A stretch of 64,000 nt of DNA from Mycolicibacterium peregrinum (GCF_002102345.1 NZ_LQPP01000046.1:1-64000), one strand, 5' to 3'. Shown: positions 43,609 to 53,601, numbered from the stretch's first letter. Made by a program: numbers and translations. The notes: generated from the letters alone by a model not told the origin.

Positions 43609-46600
43609 CAGAATTCCTTTCGCCCGTTGTTCACGGAAAGTGCCGTGTCATCGATGAGTGGGTTGACGAGCTGGACGAACTCGGGTGTGTCGCTGTCCCC
43701 GAGCAACATGCCGCGCCCCGCCGGGAACCGGGCGAACCGGTGTCCACGGAGCTTGCCGCTGTCGGCCGGATTGCCCGACAGCATGAGCGTGGTCGCCTGC
43801 AGATCGTTGAGGCGACGCAGCAACGGTGCCGTCATCACGGCGTGCGCCGACCCGGTGGCCCGGGCCGTCACGATGACGCGGAGACCCAGATCGGCGGCCT
43901 CGGCCAACAATCCGACGATGTTGGTCCACGGACGCTGTCCGGCGAACGGACCGCTGACCGCGGGGCCGTCGGGGATCTGGTCCACGTCATCGATGATCAG
44001 GTAGTGCGTGTGGCCGTCCTGCCCTGACCGCTGATTCCACGCGCTGAGCTCCTGCGGGCTCAAACCGGCCGGCGGACGGCGCTTCTCGATGAGTGCCGAC
44101 AGCCCCAGCATCGCGGGCAACACGCGGTCGATGTTGGCCGTGTACTCGTTGTCCGGGAACAACGGCTCCTCGACCAGGTGCAGCCGCCGGTCGATGACGG
44201 TGAAGGCCACCTCGTCCGGCCGGGAGTTTTCCCGGATGGTCCGGATGATGTGACGCAGCAGCGTGGTCTTGCCCGACTTCGTATCGCCGAACACCGCGAG
44301 TAGCGGATTGTTCTTGAAGTCCAGCACCACCGGCGCCAGATCCTCTTCACGCTGCCCGATGACCACCTGTTCGGCGGCCGGATACAGCGGGGCCAGCGCG
44401 GCGGGAGCCAGCGCGGTGGGCAGCAGCCGCACCGGCGGTGCACTCTGGCCCGGGTATCGGGCGTTGATGACGGCGATGTCGCTCAGCTGCGGCTCGGCGA
44501 ACAGGAAGTGTTCGGCGGCCATGGTCAGGCCGCGGCCCGGCTGATTGGCGGGCACCGACTCGGCCGGCCGGCGCAGGGCACCCACCACCCGCACGATGCT
44601 GTCGTGGCTGTCGTGCAGCTTGAGCTCCAGGCGCAGGCCGAGTCCGTCACGCATCGCCAGCGGCACCTCCAGCCAGTTCGGCGTGGTGATCACGACGTGG
44701 ATGCCGTAAGACAGGCCGGTGTTGGCCAGCTCGGTCACCTTGGCCAGCAACGGGTTACGCGTGTTGAAGGTGTCGGTGTTGTCCCGGCTGAACGCGTACA
44801 GGTTGTCGATGACCAGGAAGACCTCGCTGTACCCGTCGGCATAACTACCCACCCGGCTCACCGCACCCTGCCGCTGGCGGGCCTGCAGCAGCTGCTCGAG
44901 CTCGCCGAAGGTGCGGCGAATGCGCTCGGGCTCCAGCGGGGTGGCGACGCTGCCGACGTGGGCCAGGTCCTCCAGGCCGGCGAGCTGTCCGCCGCCGTAG
45001 TCCAGGCAGTAGAAGCTGACTTCGCTCGGCGAGTGCAGCGCCGCGGCGGACAGGACGAAGGTCTGCAGCGCGGTCGACTTACCCGAGCGCGGACCGCCGT
45101 GGATCAGCACGTTGGCTGCCGACGAGTTGGCGTCGAACACCAGGGTGTCGCGGCGCATCTCGAACGGCTTGTCGATTTCACCCAGCGGCCAACGCAGTTG
45201 ACCGGGTTCGATGTCGGTGCCGGCAAGCACGTCGTCGAGGGCGATCGCGTCGTCGAGCGGCGGCAGCCACAGCTTCGGCGCCTGGGGACCGTAGGTGGCC
45301 AGCTGGTCGCCGATGGTGGCGATCAGCTTGCGCGGCGGCGCGATGTCGAATTCAGGCTCGTTGGTGACGATCACGGTGTCGGGCTCGGGCTCGACGCGCG
45401 ACGCAGTGAACAGCTGCGGCTGCGGAAGGGCCCGGACCACAATCGACTTCTCCGCGCGCGGCGGGTCGTAGATGCCGTCGACGTAGGTGCTGCGGAACTT
45501 GACCGGCACCGCACCCGGAGCGGGCACCAGGAAGCCTTCGCCTTTGTGCTCGCGACCCGATTCGATGTGATAGGCGTCCTCGACCCCGATGATCTGGCGA
45601 GAGATGCTGGGGCTGGCCACCTTCAGGCCGATCCGGTACGACGTGTTCTTGTCGATGTCCTTGATGCGGCCCACGTCCAGGGTCTGCGACGCGAACAGGA
45701 TGTGGATCCGGAACGAGCGGCCCTTGCGCGCAACGTAATCGAACAGATCCGCGTACTCGGGATGCTCGGCGAGCATCAGTGTGAACTCGTCTGCGACCAC
45801 GAACAGCGTCGGCATCGGGGGCAGGTCGTGCCCGGCGGCGATCGCGGCCTCGTACTCGGTCACCGAGTTGAAGGCGCTGCCCTGCACCCGTCGGCCGGCC
45901 TCCTTGAGCATCTGCTCACGGCGGGCCACCTCGCCGCGCAGGGTGTCGGCGAACCGGTCGGCCAGCGAACGCTTCTCGGCCATGTTCGAGATGACCGCGA
46001 CGACCTGGGGGAAGTTGCGGAAGATGTCGGCTCCGGCCTCACCCTTGAAGTCGGCGTAGATCACGATGAGCCGGTCGGCGGAGTGAGTGGTCAACAGCGA
46101 CAACAGGATCGACATCAGGGTCTGAGACTTGCCCGAACCCGTCATACCGATCATCAGACCGTGCGGGCCCATGCCGCCCTCGGCCTCGTCCTTGAGGTCG
46201 AAGTACAGCGGTTCACCGGTGGCGGTGACGCCGATCGGCACCCGCAGCTCGTCGTCGCGGTTACGCGGGGCCCACAGGCTCGCCACGTCCAGGGCCGAGG
46301 CATCCGGGATGTCGAGCAGCGTGCCGAAGGTGGCGCCGCCGGTGGCGGTGGAGCGCACGTAACCGGGGTTGGAGTCCCAACGCGACAGCCGCCGTGCGAT
46401 GTGGGCGGCCTCGGCGGCCGACATCGTGTCGGCCTGCCCGATGTAGGGCTGCCAGCCGCTGCTCTGCCACCGCTCGATCCGGCCTTCGGTGACCCGCAGG
46501 ATGGGCCGCTCGGGATCCGGGTACTGCTCACGGTTGGGCAGTTTGTCGCTGCGGTGGATCACGGTCACGCCGGTCAGCCCGGGCTTCCGCGCGATGTCAT

Positions 46601-47573
46601 CGGGATCGGCCTCGGGGTCGTCGAGGACGACCAGCAGGTGCTTGAGCACCTGGTCCGCCTCGGCCGGGAATGCGGGCCGGCCGGCCAGGGCCGAATCGAG
46701 GTGCTCGCGCAGCTCGGGGACACCGGTGGTCAGGTACCGGGCCGGCCCGACACCATCGGCCTGCGACGGGATATCCACGTGCGGAAGCCATTTCAGCCAC
46801 GACCAGGCGTCGGAATCGACGTCGGGAGAGGCCAGGGCCACCCCGAGCATGGTCGGATCGTGCCAGGTGACGGCCTGGGCGATCCAGGCCCGCAACGCAT
46901 CCCGGACCTCGTCGGCCTCACCGATCACGGTGATCCGGGCGAGCTTGGTGACGTCGATGCCGGTCGGGGCATCACGCACGGTGCGCTGCACGTCGAGCAG
47001 ACCGCGAAGGGTGCTGTGCGACACCGGCTCCAGGTCGATCTCGTCGGCGGTGTCCTTGACCTTGAGCGCGGCATCCAGCGGCACATCGTGCAGCCCGGCA
47101 CGCAGCACCAGGAAGTCACGGTCACGCGGATCGCGTTCCCATTGCCGACGGGTGCCCGGTACGGAGGCCAACGCCTCAGGCTCCGGGTGTGACCACTCCA
47201 GTGCCTTGCGCTGCTCGGCGGCATGGGCACGGACGTTGTCGCGCACCACCGACAGGTAGCGCAGGTAGTCGGCGCGTTCGGCGTCGACCTCCTCGGTGCG
47301 CATCTTGTTGCCGCCGCGGTAGAGCGCGGTGGCGGCCAGCAGCAGCACGAACGGGAAGAACAGCATCGTCGGCGAGATCATCCGCATGCCGGTGGCGAAC
47401 AGGGCCACGATCATGCCCACGATCAGGATGACGATCAGGTAAGGCAGCACCCGGCGCAGCAGTGACGGCGGGACCATCCGCTCCAACTGGGGCGGCGGCT
47501 CGATCGTGATGGTGCCCTTGCGGGTGGTCGGCGGAGCCAGCCTGCGCTGGTGCTCGAAGATCAGCCGGCTCAT
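43608..47573 (-). CDS. eccC3: ESX-3 secretion ATPase EccC3
   Basis: 1321 residues, the motor of ESX-3. Two membrane helices near residues 40-80 (LPYLIVILIVGMIVALFATG, then MLFFPFVLLLAATALY) precede three FtsK/SpoIIIE-type ATPase domains with Walker A motifs GMTGSGKS (~479), GGPRSGKS (~824) and GDTKSGKT (~1094). The third domain recognises substrates such as EsxH. The subunits are fused into one chain, as in all ESX-3 systems. ATG 47573 (MSRLIFEHQRRLAPP) overlaps the eccB3 stop; the longer open frame is not conserved. Confidence 0.97.
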   Translation of the reverse strand: MSRLIFEHQRRLAPPTTRKGTITIEPPPQLERMVPPSLLRRVLPYLIVILIVGMIVALFATGMRMISPTMLFFPFVLLLAATALYRGGNKMRTEEVDAERADYLRYLSVVRDNVRAHAAEQRKALEWSHPEPEALASVPGTRRQWERDPRDRDFLVLRAGLHDVPLDAALKVKDTADEIDLEPVSHSTLRGLLDVQRTVRDAPTGIDVTKLARITVIGEADEVRDALRAWIAQAVTWHDPTMLGVALASPDVDSDAWSWLKWLPHVDIPSQADGVGPARYLTTGVPELREHLDSALAGRPAFPAEADQVLKHLLVVLDDPEADPDDIARKPGLTGVTVIHRSDKLPNREQYPDPERPILRVTEGRIERWQSSGWQPYIGQADTMSAAEAAHIARRLSRWDSNPGYVRSTATGGATFGTLLDIPDASALDVASLWAPRNRDDELRVPIGVTATGEPLYFDLKDEAEGGMGPHGLMIGMTGSGKSQTLMSILLSLLTTHSADRLIVIYADFKGEAGADIFRNFPQVVAVISNMAEKRSLADRFADTLRGEVARREQMLKEAGRRVQGSAFNSVTEYEAAIAAGHDLPPMPTLFVVADEFTLMLAEHPEYADLFDYVARKGRSFRIHILFASQTLDVGRIKDIDKNTSYRIGLKVASPSISRQIIGVEDAYHIESGREHKGEGFLVPAPGAVPVKFRSTYVDGIYDPPRAEKSIVVRALPQPQLFTASRVEPEPDTVIVTNEPEFDIAPPRKLIATIGDQLATYGPQAPKLWLPPLDDAIALDDVLAGTDIEPGQLRWPLGEIDKPFEMRRDTLVFDANSSAANVLIHGGPRSGKSTALQTFVLSAAALHSPSEVSFYCLDYGGGQLAGLEDLAHVGSVATPLEPERIRRTFGELEQLLQARQRQGAVSRVGSYADGYSEVFLVIDNLYAFSRDNTDTFNTRNPLLAKVTELANTGLSYGIHVVITTPNWLEVPLAMRDGLGLRLELKLHDSHDSIVRVVGALRRPAESVPANQPGRGLTMAAEHFLFAEPQLSDIAVINARYPGQSAPPVRLLPTALAPAALAPLYPAAEQVVIGQREEDLAPVVLDFKNNPLLAVFGDTKSGKTTLLRHIIRTIRENSRPDEVAFTVIDRRLHLVEEPLFPDNEYTANIDRVLPAMLGLSALIEKRRPPAGLSPQELSAWNQRSGQDGHTHYLIIDDVDQIPDGPAVSGPFAGQRPWTNIVGLLAEAADLGLRVIVTARATGSAHAVMTAPLLRRLNDLQATTLMLSGNPADSGKLRGHRFARFPAGRGMLLGDSDTPEFVQLVNPLIDDTALSVNNGRKEF

Positions 47574-49123
47574 CTCGTTGCCTCCAGGCGTGCAGCATTT
47601 GCGTTGGGCGACAGCGCATCGTGTGCGGTCAGGGCGTCGCCTCGGGACAGGGTCGGACCGGCCGCGAACTGCGTCAGGATCGACCACGGAATGGGCAGGG
47701 CCGGGGAGGTGAGGCCAAGCGCCGCAACAACTTTGTCGTCACCGGCGGTGTCGATGCCGTAGCGGACACCGGTGTCGCTGACCCAGAACAACGAGCCCGC
47801 GGTCGGCGAGCCGGGCTCGGCCCCGACAGTCTGGACGAAGTAGCCGCTGCCCGGGGTGAGCGCGACGCGGTTGGCGGCGCCGTTACTTCCCGCTCCGACC
47901 AGGTCGACGGTGTGTAGGCCGTCCGGCACCGGCAGTGCCGCACCGGAGAGGACCGAAAGCTTGCTCTCGGTGGCACCCGTCGGCTTGATCCACTGGGCAC
48001 AGGTCACCGGGGCGGTCGACGGCGCGACCAGCTTGACCGGAGCCTCCGGGTAAACGGCGGTGTCGATGGCGTGCGACACGGGCATCCGTGACACCTCGTC
48101 GGGCCCGATCCGCGGCGCCTGGTCCAGGCCGTAAGAGTTGGTGTTGCGCAGGATTGCGGCCAGGACCGGCGAGACCGGCTGCAGACCGTCGTTCAGCACC
48201 GCGTAGTAGCGGGCGGTGTTGTCGGCGTCGTAGGCCGCCACCACGCCACCGACGGGCACCGGGGTCGACAGCTCGTAGCTCGTCGGCGCACCGGCGTCGG
48301 CGATGTGCGGAGCCGCCAGCGCCGGGGCTTCGGGGATCGCGTTGAACAGGCCGGCCGCGATGGGCCGCGGCGTGGGGATCTGCCCGCCGAGACCGAGGGC
48401 GTCGGTGACGGCGCGGTTGGCCAGATCGACCGGGCTGCGTTTGCCGTCCCACAGCAGCCAGTCGCCCGGGGTCGGGCCCTCGTTGTTGTGCACCAGGACG
48501 GCCTGGTCGGACGTCAGCGTCAGGGCACGCTCACCGCCCGACGCGAGGGTGCCGGCAATGACCGTCACACCGGCATTGGCACCTGAAACCGCGTCGCACA
48601 CAGTCCACTCCGCGTCGGTACTGGTGCTCTGCACCATCCGCTCCGGCGCACCGGCGATGCCCAGCAGGTTGCCGCGCGGGAACTTGTCGATCTCACTGGT
48701 CTTGACGGTGCTCGGGTTGTCCGACTTGCCGGTGATCAACCGCGCCGAGGTCAGGTTGAGAACGGGATGCAGCTGCTCCCCCACCCGCACGTACAGCGCG
48801 GCCGTGGACCGATCGGCGAGAACGGCATCATTTCCGGCTGCGCCGCCCGGACGGAACAACGAGAACAGGAAACAGCCGACCAGGCCGGTGATCATGATCA
48901 ATGCACCGGTCAGTACCGCGCGGCTCTGCGTACGCAGCGGGTCGACCAGCATGCGGGTGTCGTGCAGCGCCACGCCAGAAGCGATGCGGCGCATGACGAA
49001 TCGCCAGCCGGTGACCTGGTTCTTGGTGACGAAGCCACGCCGGTACTGCACCCCGTCAGGGTTCTCGTTGTTGGGCGTGCGGGAGCTGAAGGAACGACGC
49101 TCGTCCGATCCGGGCGCGGTCAT
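47570..49123 (-). CDS. eccB3: ESX-3 periplasmic component EccB3
   Basis: 517 residues with one membrane helix near 80-100 (TGALIMITGLVGCFLFSL) and a large extracytoplasmic domain. EccB joins the membrane complex from the outside. The N-terminal block TKNQVTGWRFVMRRIASGVA and LVDPLRTQSRAV are conserved. ATGA overlaps on both sides (eccA3 and eccC3). Confidence 0.96.
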   Translation of the reverse strand: MTAPGSDERRSFSSRTPNNENPDGVQYRRGFVTKNQVTGWRFVMRRIASGVALHDTRMLVDPLRTQSRAVLTGALIMITGLVGCFLFSLFRPGGAAGNDAVLADRSTAALYVRVGEQLHPVLNLTSARLITGKSDNPSTVKTSEIDKFPRGNLLGIAGAPERMVQSTSTDAEWTVCDAVSGANAGVTVIAGTLASGGERALTLTSDQAVLVHNNEGPTPGDWLLWDGKRSPVDLANRAVTDALGLGGQIPTPRPIAAGLFNAIPEAPALAAPHIADAGAPTSYELSTPVPVGGVVAAYDADNTARYYAVLNDGLQPVSPVLAAILRNTNSYGLDQAPRIGPDEVSRMPVSHAIDTAVYPEAPVKLVAPSTAPVTCAQWIKPTGATESKLSVLSGAALPVPDGLHTVDLVGAGSNGAANRVALTPGSGYFVQTVGAEPGSPTAGSLFWVSDTGVRYGIDTAGDDKVVAALGLTSPALPIPWSILTQFAAGPTLSRGDALTAHDALSPNANAARLEATR

Positions 49124-50946
49124 GCGGGCACCGTCAGCCCCAGGCCACGCAGCAGCGGGCCGGCCGAACTGTTCACGTCACCGGCGGTGATCGTCATCAT
49201 TTCCTCGTCGGTGAAGTCGTCGTGGTCGGAATGATCGAGGCGGTACTCGCGCTCCTCCTCGGAACGCTCGACCAGGTTGCGCACGAAGCGGCCGTTGCCC
49301 GCGATGTCCAGGCTGCGCCGCGGCACACCTTGGGCGTCGGGCGTGGTGGCCTCGGCCAGGTAGCCGAACAGCCGCTCCATCTCGTCGTGCGCGGTCTTCT
49401 CGAACGTGCTGTCCCGCTTCTCGGCCATCCGCTCGGCGATCTCGACGAGTTCGGACGAGGAGTAGGACGGGAAGTCGATGCTGCGGGTGAAGCGCGAGCG
49501 CAGACCTTCGTTGGTGTCGAGGAACATGTCGAGGTCCTTGCGGTACCCCGCGACGATCACGACCAAGCGGTCACGGTCGTTCTCCATGCGCGCCAGCAGT
49601 GTGTCGATGGCGACCAGACCGAAGTCGTTCTTGGCGCCGGTGGACACCAGGGCATAGGCCTCGTCGAGGAACAGCACGCCGTCGAGCGCGCTGTCGATGA
49701 TGGCGTTGGTCTTCGCCTCGGTCTCACCGATGTGCTGGCCGATCAGGTCGGCACGGTGCACCTCGCGGACCGTCTCCTTCTTGAGAAGCCCCAGGCCGCA
49801 GTAGATCTTGGCAACGACCCGGGCGATGGTGGTCTTACCCGTTCCGGGCGGGCCGGCGAACACGAGGTGGTTGGTGCGCTGCGCGACAGCCAGCCCGCGC
49901 TCCTGCCGACGGATCGACATGGCGACCGAGCTCTTCAGCCGCGCCACCTGGAACTTCACTTCTTCCAGGCCGATGAACTCGGCAAGCTCGGCTTCGGCTT
50001 CGACGAGCAGGTGTGCCTTGCGTTCCTTGGCACCCGGGTCGACGAAGTCCGACTCCGACGGTTCGGTCTCCGGGTCCCACGGATCGGTGCGCGCGTCGAT
50101 GCGGGCGGCATTGGTGATGAGCAGCCCGAAAGTCGGATCGGACAGGGCCTCTTCAACCTGCTTGTTCTCCGGGTGGGCGGCGAAGAGGTCCTGCAGCACC
50201 TCGCTCGCGTCTTCGTCCTCACCCTGCCCGCGCAGGGTCAGCGCCTTGGCCAGCGCGCCGTCGAGCGCGGCCACCGTGATCGGACCGGACGGGTCCTCCA
50301 GGTACGACAGCGCGGGCGCCAGCATGCCGAGCCGGGCCAGCGCGATACCCAGAGTGACGCGGGCGGCGTGTGCAGTGACCTCGTCGAGCGACGGGTTGGT
50401 GACCACCGGGGTGAGCAGTCGCACCACATCGTTCCAGCGCAGGGCCCGGTGGTTGATCGCCACCCGCAGCCAGGTGGCGTTCAGCCAACCCGGCCGGCGG
50501 GCAAGGAGATCGCCCACGAGCGCGTCCGCCTCGGCGAGCTCACCCTGGGCGGCGCGCCGCGCCGCGTAGGCCAGCTGGAAGTCGTCCACGTCACTGGCGC
50601 GGAACTGTAGATACAGCCCACTGTCGTAGGTGAAACCGAGGTCACCGGCAGCCAGGTCGATCTCGCGCTGGAGCAGACCGGCGCTGGCCCGGGTGCGCCA
50701 CACCGCGTCGATCACCGCACCGGACACGTCGCCCGCGGCGGCCAGGCCCGTCCAGGCGTCACAGTGGTCGTGTGCGATGTGTGCCAATCCAGCAAAGCCG
50801 GACCGGGCTGCGGTGAGGTCGGCCGGCCGCTGCCGGTCGTTCACCGTCAAGCCCAGCGCACGACAACATGTGGCGAAACGGCTGATCACATCGCGATCGA
50901 GCCGGGGCGCTCCCTGAGGCGGAGCCGCAAGCGTGTCACTACCCAT
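49120..50946 (-). CDS. eccA3: ESX-3 cytosolic AAA+ ATPase EccA3
   Basis: 608 residues, first gene of the operon. The N-terminal ~290 residues are helical TPR-like repeats. The CbxX-type AAA+ domain has Walker A GPPGTGKT (~364), Walker B VLFLDEAYAL and the sensor region RKDLDMFLDTNEGLRSRFTR. EccA acts on substrates in the cytosol. The start ATG 50946 lies 40 bp downstream of the first IdeR-like box. Confidence 0.96.
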   Translation of the reverse strand: MGSDTLAAPPQGAPRLDRDVISRFATCCRALGLTVNDRQRPADLTAARSGFAGLAHIAHDHCDAWTGLAAAGDVSGAVIDAVWRTRASAGLLQREIDLAAGDLGFTYDSGLYLQFRASDVDDFQLAYAARRAAQGELAEADALVGDLLARRPGWLNATWLRVAINHRALRWNDVVRLLTPVVTNPSLDEVTAHAARVTLGIALARLGMLAPALSYLEDPSGPITVAALDGALAKALTLRGQGEDEDASEVLQDLFAAHPENKQVEEALSDPTFGLLITNAARIDARTDPWDPETEPSESDFVDPGAKERKAHLLVEAEAELAEFIGLEEVKFQVARLKSSVAMSIRRQERGLAVAQRTNHLVFAGPPGTGKTTIARVVAKIYCGLGLLKKETVREVHRADLIGQHIGETEAKTNAIIDSALDGVLFLDEAYALVSTGAKNDFGLVAIDTLLARMENDRDRLVVIVAGYRKDLDMFLDTNEGLRSRFTRSIDFPSYSSSELVEIAERMAEKRDSTFEKTAHDEMERLFGYLAEATTPDAQGVPRRSLDIAGNGRFVRNLVERSEEEREYRLDHSDHDDFTDEEMMTITAGDVNSSAGPLLRGLGLTVPA

Positions 50947-50985
50947 ATGCGTGCACGGGAGCGACTAAGCCCCCGAATCTCTCCC

Positions 50986-51004
50986 TTATGTATGGCTAAG
51001 CTAA
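50986..51004 (-). promoter_or_regulatory. IdeR-like iron box, ESX-3 proximal
   Basis: TTATGTATGGCTAAGCTAA agrees with the IdeR consensus I remember (TTAGGTTAGGCTAACCTAA) at 15 of 19 positions. It sits 40 bp before the eccA3 start, where bound IdeR-Fe(II) would block transcription. Confidence 0.8.
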
Positions 51005-51016
51005 CTTTTGCTGAAG

Positions 51017-51035
51017 TTAGCATTGCATAACTTAA
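51017..51035 (-). promoter_or_regulatory. IdeR-like iron box, distal
   Basis: On the minus strand TTAAGTTATGCAATGCTAA matches 13-14 of 19 positions. The centre-to-centre distance to the first box is 31 bp, about three helical turns, so both dimers would bind the same face. Confidence 0.65.
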
Positions 51036-51075
51036 CTGTCGAGAGGCACGTACTCGGGCTAGCTCGTGAACTGCC

Positions 51076-51978
51076 TCACCTTTTGGTCGCAGCCACCAAG
51101 GTGATAGTTCCCGTCATCAGGCCTGCTTCGGAGTCTGGAGCAGGCACAGGCCGGCCGGCACAGGTCAGATACTCATGCAGCGGGGTCTCAGCGGCTTCCC
51201 AGCCACGCTCACCGAACCACTGCTGCGCGGGTGCGTGCTGCTGGTTGTACACGAGAGTGAAGAACGCGTTCTCCTCTCCGGAGGACACCGCTTCGGCGCG
51301 CTTGGCCTGGAATGCCTCGTCCGGCATCGGGATCGCTTCCTCGATCCCGACGAAGCTGCCCGGGGCGGCCAGCGCATCAATCCCAGCAAACAACCGTTCC
51401 TGTGCTGTGGCAGGCAGATAGATCAACAGTCCCTCGGCGATCCAGGCCGACGGCCGCGACGGGTCGAAGCCGCTCTCCTGCAGCGCGCGCGGCCAGTCGT
51501 CGCGCAGATCGATCGCCACCTCGCGCCGCTCGGCCGTCGGCGCCTCACCCAGCCGCTCGATGGTGTCGCGCTTGAACTCGAGCACCCGTGGCTGATCCAA
51601 CTCGTAGATCACCGTGCCGTCGGCCCACGGCAGGCGGTAGGCCCGTGAGTCCAGGCCGGCCGCCAGCAGCACGACCTGCTTGACCCCGGCCTCGATGGCC
51701 CGGGTGAAGTACTCGTCGAAGAACTTGGTGCGGGCACCCTGGAAGTTGACGAAGCTCTCGCCGAATTCGGTCTGCAGCGGATGCTCCGGGTCGGTACCCT
51801 CGACCGCCGTTGTCCATTCGCCACCGACCGCGCGACAGAACACCTCTGCATACTTGTCGACGGCAAGCGGATCGGGCTTCTGCGCCTCCAATGCTCTTGA
51901 GGCAGCGACGAATAACGCTGTCGAACCTACGCTCGTGGTGATATCCCAGTTGTCTGTGTCTGTTCGTCCGGTACTCAC
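51076..51978 (-). CDS. Class I SAM-dependent methyltransferase (TIGR00027-type)
   Basis: 300 residues. The family hallmark VVLLAAGLDSRAYRLPW (SAM motif I) is present, followed by IYELDQP (acidic motif II) and WIAEGLLIYLPATAQERLF. Mycobacteria carry many such paralogues, some linked to lipid or polyketide modification; the substrate is unknown. It lies upstream of ESX-3 on the same strand as in M. tuberculosis (Rv0281-eccA3, from memory). The 129 bp between hold two IdeR-like boxes, so it is a separate unit. Confidence 0.9.
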   Translation of the reverse strand: MSTGRTDTDNWDITTSVGSTALFVAASRALEAQKPDPLAVDKYAEVFCRAVGGEWTTAVEGTDPEHPLQTEFGESFVNFQGARTKFFDEYFTRAIEAGVKQVVLLAAGLDSRAYRLPWADGTVIYELDQPRVLEFKRDTIERLGEAPTAERREVAIDLRDDWPRALQESGFDPSRPSAWIAEGLLIYLPATAQERLFAGIDALAAPGSFVGIEEAIPMPDEAFQAKRAEAVSSGEENAFFTLVYNQQHAPAQQWFGERGWEAAETPLHEYLTCAGRPVPAPDSEAGLMTGTITLVAATKR

Positions 51979-52008
51979 CGCCGCGAGGGTACGCCGCGAG
52001 CCTGACAG

Positions 52009-52914
52009 CTACACCAACGGACGGCCGGTGCGGATCCGCCAGTCGAGGTCTTTGAGCAGCACATTGAACGGGAACTGCCGCAGGACCGAGGGCAGCAGGT
52101 CGTTGATCGTGCGGAGCACTTTGATCAGCTGGTCGAACCGCTTCTGACTCTTGGCATCCCACGGCAAACGCATCTCCTCACGGAACCGCTGCGGCAGGAA
52201 TCCCGTGGTGATCAGCAGGGCCACTGCATCGAGCCGACGCTGCACGAAGCGGGGCAGCACCGGGTTCTTGGGCCGGCCCGCCGCGATCGGATACAGATAG
52301 CCGCGCACGGTGTCGTCGATGTGCAGCTTTTCCAGGGATTCCTCCCAGTACCGGTCGAACGCAGCCCGGTCGGCCGGCCACATCGACTCGGGCACCTGCA
52401 GTGTGGTGCCCATCGTGACGCTGTCGCGGTAGTGCTGGTCGGCGGTCTCGTCGTCCAGCTCGCCGATGAACATCCGGAACACGTCGACGCCACCTTTGTA
52501 AAGACAGGCGGCGACCCACAACTGCAGGTTCTTGTCGAACGCGCTGTACTTCACCGGGCTGTCCTCGGTGGAGTACACCTGCGCGTGCGCCTTGTTGACC
52601 GCGCGCCGGTATGCCGCCTTCTGCGCGTCGCTGCCGCGGGTGGCGACGGCCAGGTAGGTGAAGGTGGTCCTGGCCCGCTTGATCGGGTGCAGGTCGGTGC
52701 GGCCGCTCTCGACGCGGCTCTCTACCACGCCGTAGCCGACGCCGGGGTTGGCCAGCTGCATGATCACGTTGGCCGGGCCGGCCAGCAGCGCCACGCCCAT
52801 CAGCCCGTCGTCGAAGCTGGCGCCGCGCCGGCGCTTGGGCGCGGCGCCAGGCCGCGGCGACTCGTTCATCGGCCGCTCGACGTGCGGGATCGGTTCGCTG
52901 ACCGTCATGGCCAC
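52009..52914 (-). CDS. MpaB-like oxygenase (DUF2236)
   Basis: 301 residues. It has the DUF2236 pattern of the haem-binding MpaB/rubber-oxygenase group: GVALLAGPANVIMQLANPGVG near the N-terminus, a central VNKAHAQVYS with the likely haem-ligand His, and GYLYPIAAG. A soluble, helical enzyme; substrate unknown. It is transcribed divergently from a TetR gene 65 bp away, which is probably its repressor. It resembles M. tuberculosis Rv0276 (from memory). ATG 52908 is an alternative start. Confidence 0.82.
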   Translation of the reverse strand: MAMTVSEPIPHVERPMNESPRPGAAPKRRRGASFDDGLMGVALLAGPANVIMQLANPGVGYGVVESRVESGRTDLHPIKRARTTFTYLAVATRGSDAQKAAYRRAVNKAHAQVYSTEDSPVKYSAFDKNLQLWVAACLYKGGVDVFRMFIGELDDETADQHYRDSVTMGTTLQVPESMWPADRAAFDRYWEESLEKLHIDDTVRGYLYPIAAGRPKNPVLPRFVQRRLDAVALLITTGFLPQRFREEMRLPWDAKSQKRFDQLIKVLRTINDLLPSVLRQFPFNVLLKDLDWRIRTGRPLV

Positions 52915-52922
52915 CCCTTCTT

Positions 52923-52975
52923 GAAACTGAGAACCTACGTTTCCTGATACTGGCCCGCCGGAGTGACAGGTGTCA
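52923..52975. promoter_or_regulatory. Divergent promoter region with two candidate TetR sites
   Basis: GAAAC-N11-GTTTC (52923-52943) is an imperfect palindrome and TGACA-GG-TGTCA (52964-52975) a short exact one. They lie in the 65-bp space between the MpaB-like and TetR genes. Which of them is bound cannot be told from sequence. Confidence 0.4.
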
Positions 52976-52979
52976 AGAT

Positions 52980-53600
52980 GTGAGGGTGAAGCAGGTCCGC
53001 CCGTACCGCGGCGTCGAAGCGGCCGACCGACTGGCGCAGCGTCGCAGCCAGCTGCTGGAGGCCGGGCTGGATCTGCTGGGAGCCGAAGACGCCGAGGTCA
53101 CCGTGCGGGCGGTGTGCCGCACAGCCGGCTTGGCCGCGCGATATTTCTACGAGAGCTTCACCGACAAGAACGACTTCATCGCCGCGGTCTATGACTGGGT
53201 GATCGCCGATATCGCGACCTCGACGCAGGCGGCCGTAGCGGCCGTTCCGCTGGCCGATCAGACCACCGCCGGGATGACCAACATCGTGCATCTGATCGCC
53301 AAAGACCCGCGGATCGGCCGGCTGCTGTTCAGCGTCAAACTGTCCAACGATGTTCTGGCACGTAAGCGCGCCGAGTCCACCGCGCTCTTCGCCACCCTGC
53401 TCGGTCAGCACGCCGGCGATGCCCTGCAGCTGCGCGCGAACGACTACCTGCGGGCCACCTCTCATTTCGCCGTCGGCGGGGTCACCCAGACCATCAGCGC
53501 ATGGTTGTCCGGCGAGATCACCTACTCCCCCGAACAACTCATCGACCAGCTGCGTTCGATGCTCGACGCACTGGCCGGAATGCAGCAGCCGGGGGGTTGA
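52980..53600 (+). CDS. TetR-family transcriptional regulator
   Basis: 206 residues. The helix-turn-helix is VTVRAVCRTAGLAARYFYES followed by FTDKNDFIAAVYDW. It is divergent from the MpaB-like oxygenase and is followed after 1 bp by an AraC-family gene, so the two regulators are one transcript. It resembles M. tuberculosis Rv0275c (from memory). GTG 52980 is the best start (MRVKQVRPYRG). Confidence 0.87.
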   Translation: MRVKQVRPYRGVEAADRLAQRRSQLLEAGLDLLGAEDAEVTVRAVCRTAGLAARYFYESFTDKNDFIAAVYDWVIADIATSTQAAVAAVPLADQTTAGMTNIVHLIAKDPRIGRLLFSVKLSNDVLARKRAESTALFATLLGQHAGDALQLRANDYLRATSHFAVGGVTQTISAWLSGEITYSPEQLIDQLRSMLDALAGMQQPGG

Positions 53601-53601
53601 G

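Noticed and set aside
44508..47192. 894-codon open frame antisense to eccC3
   Set aside because: His/Arg/Gly/Gln-rich shadow frame caused by high GC; it has no motif, and the opposite strand holds an unmistakable EccC3.
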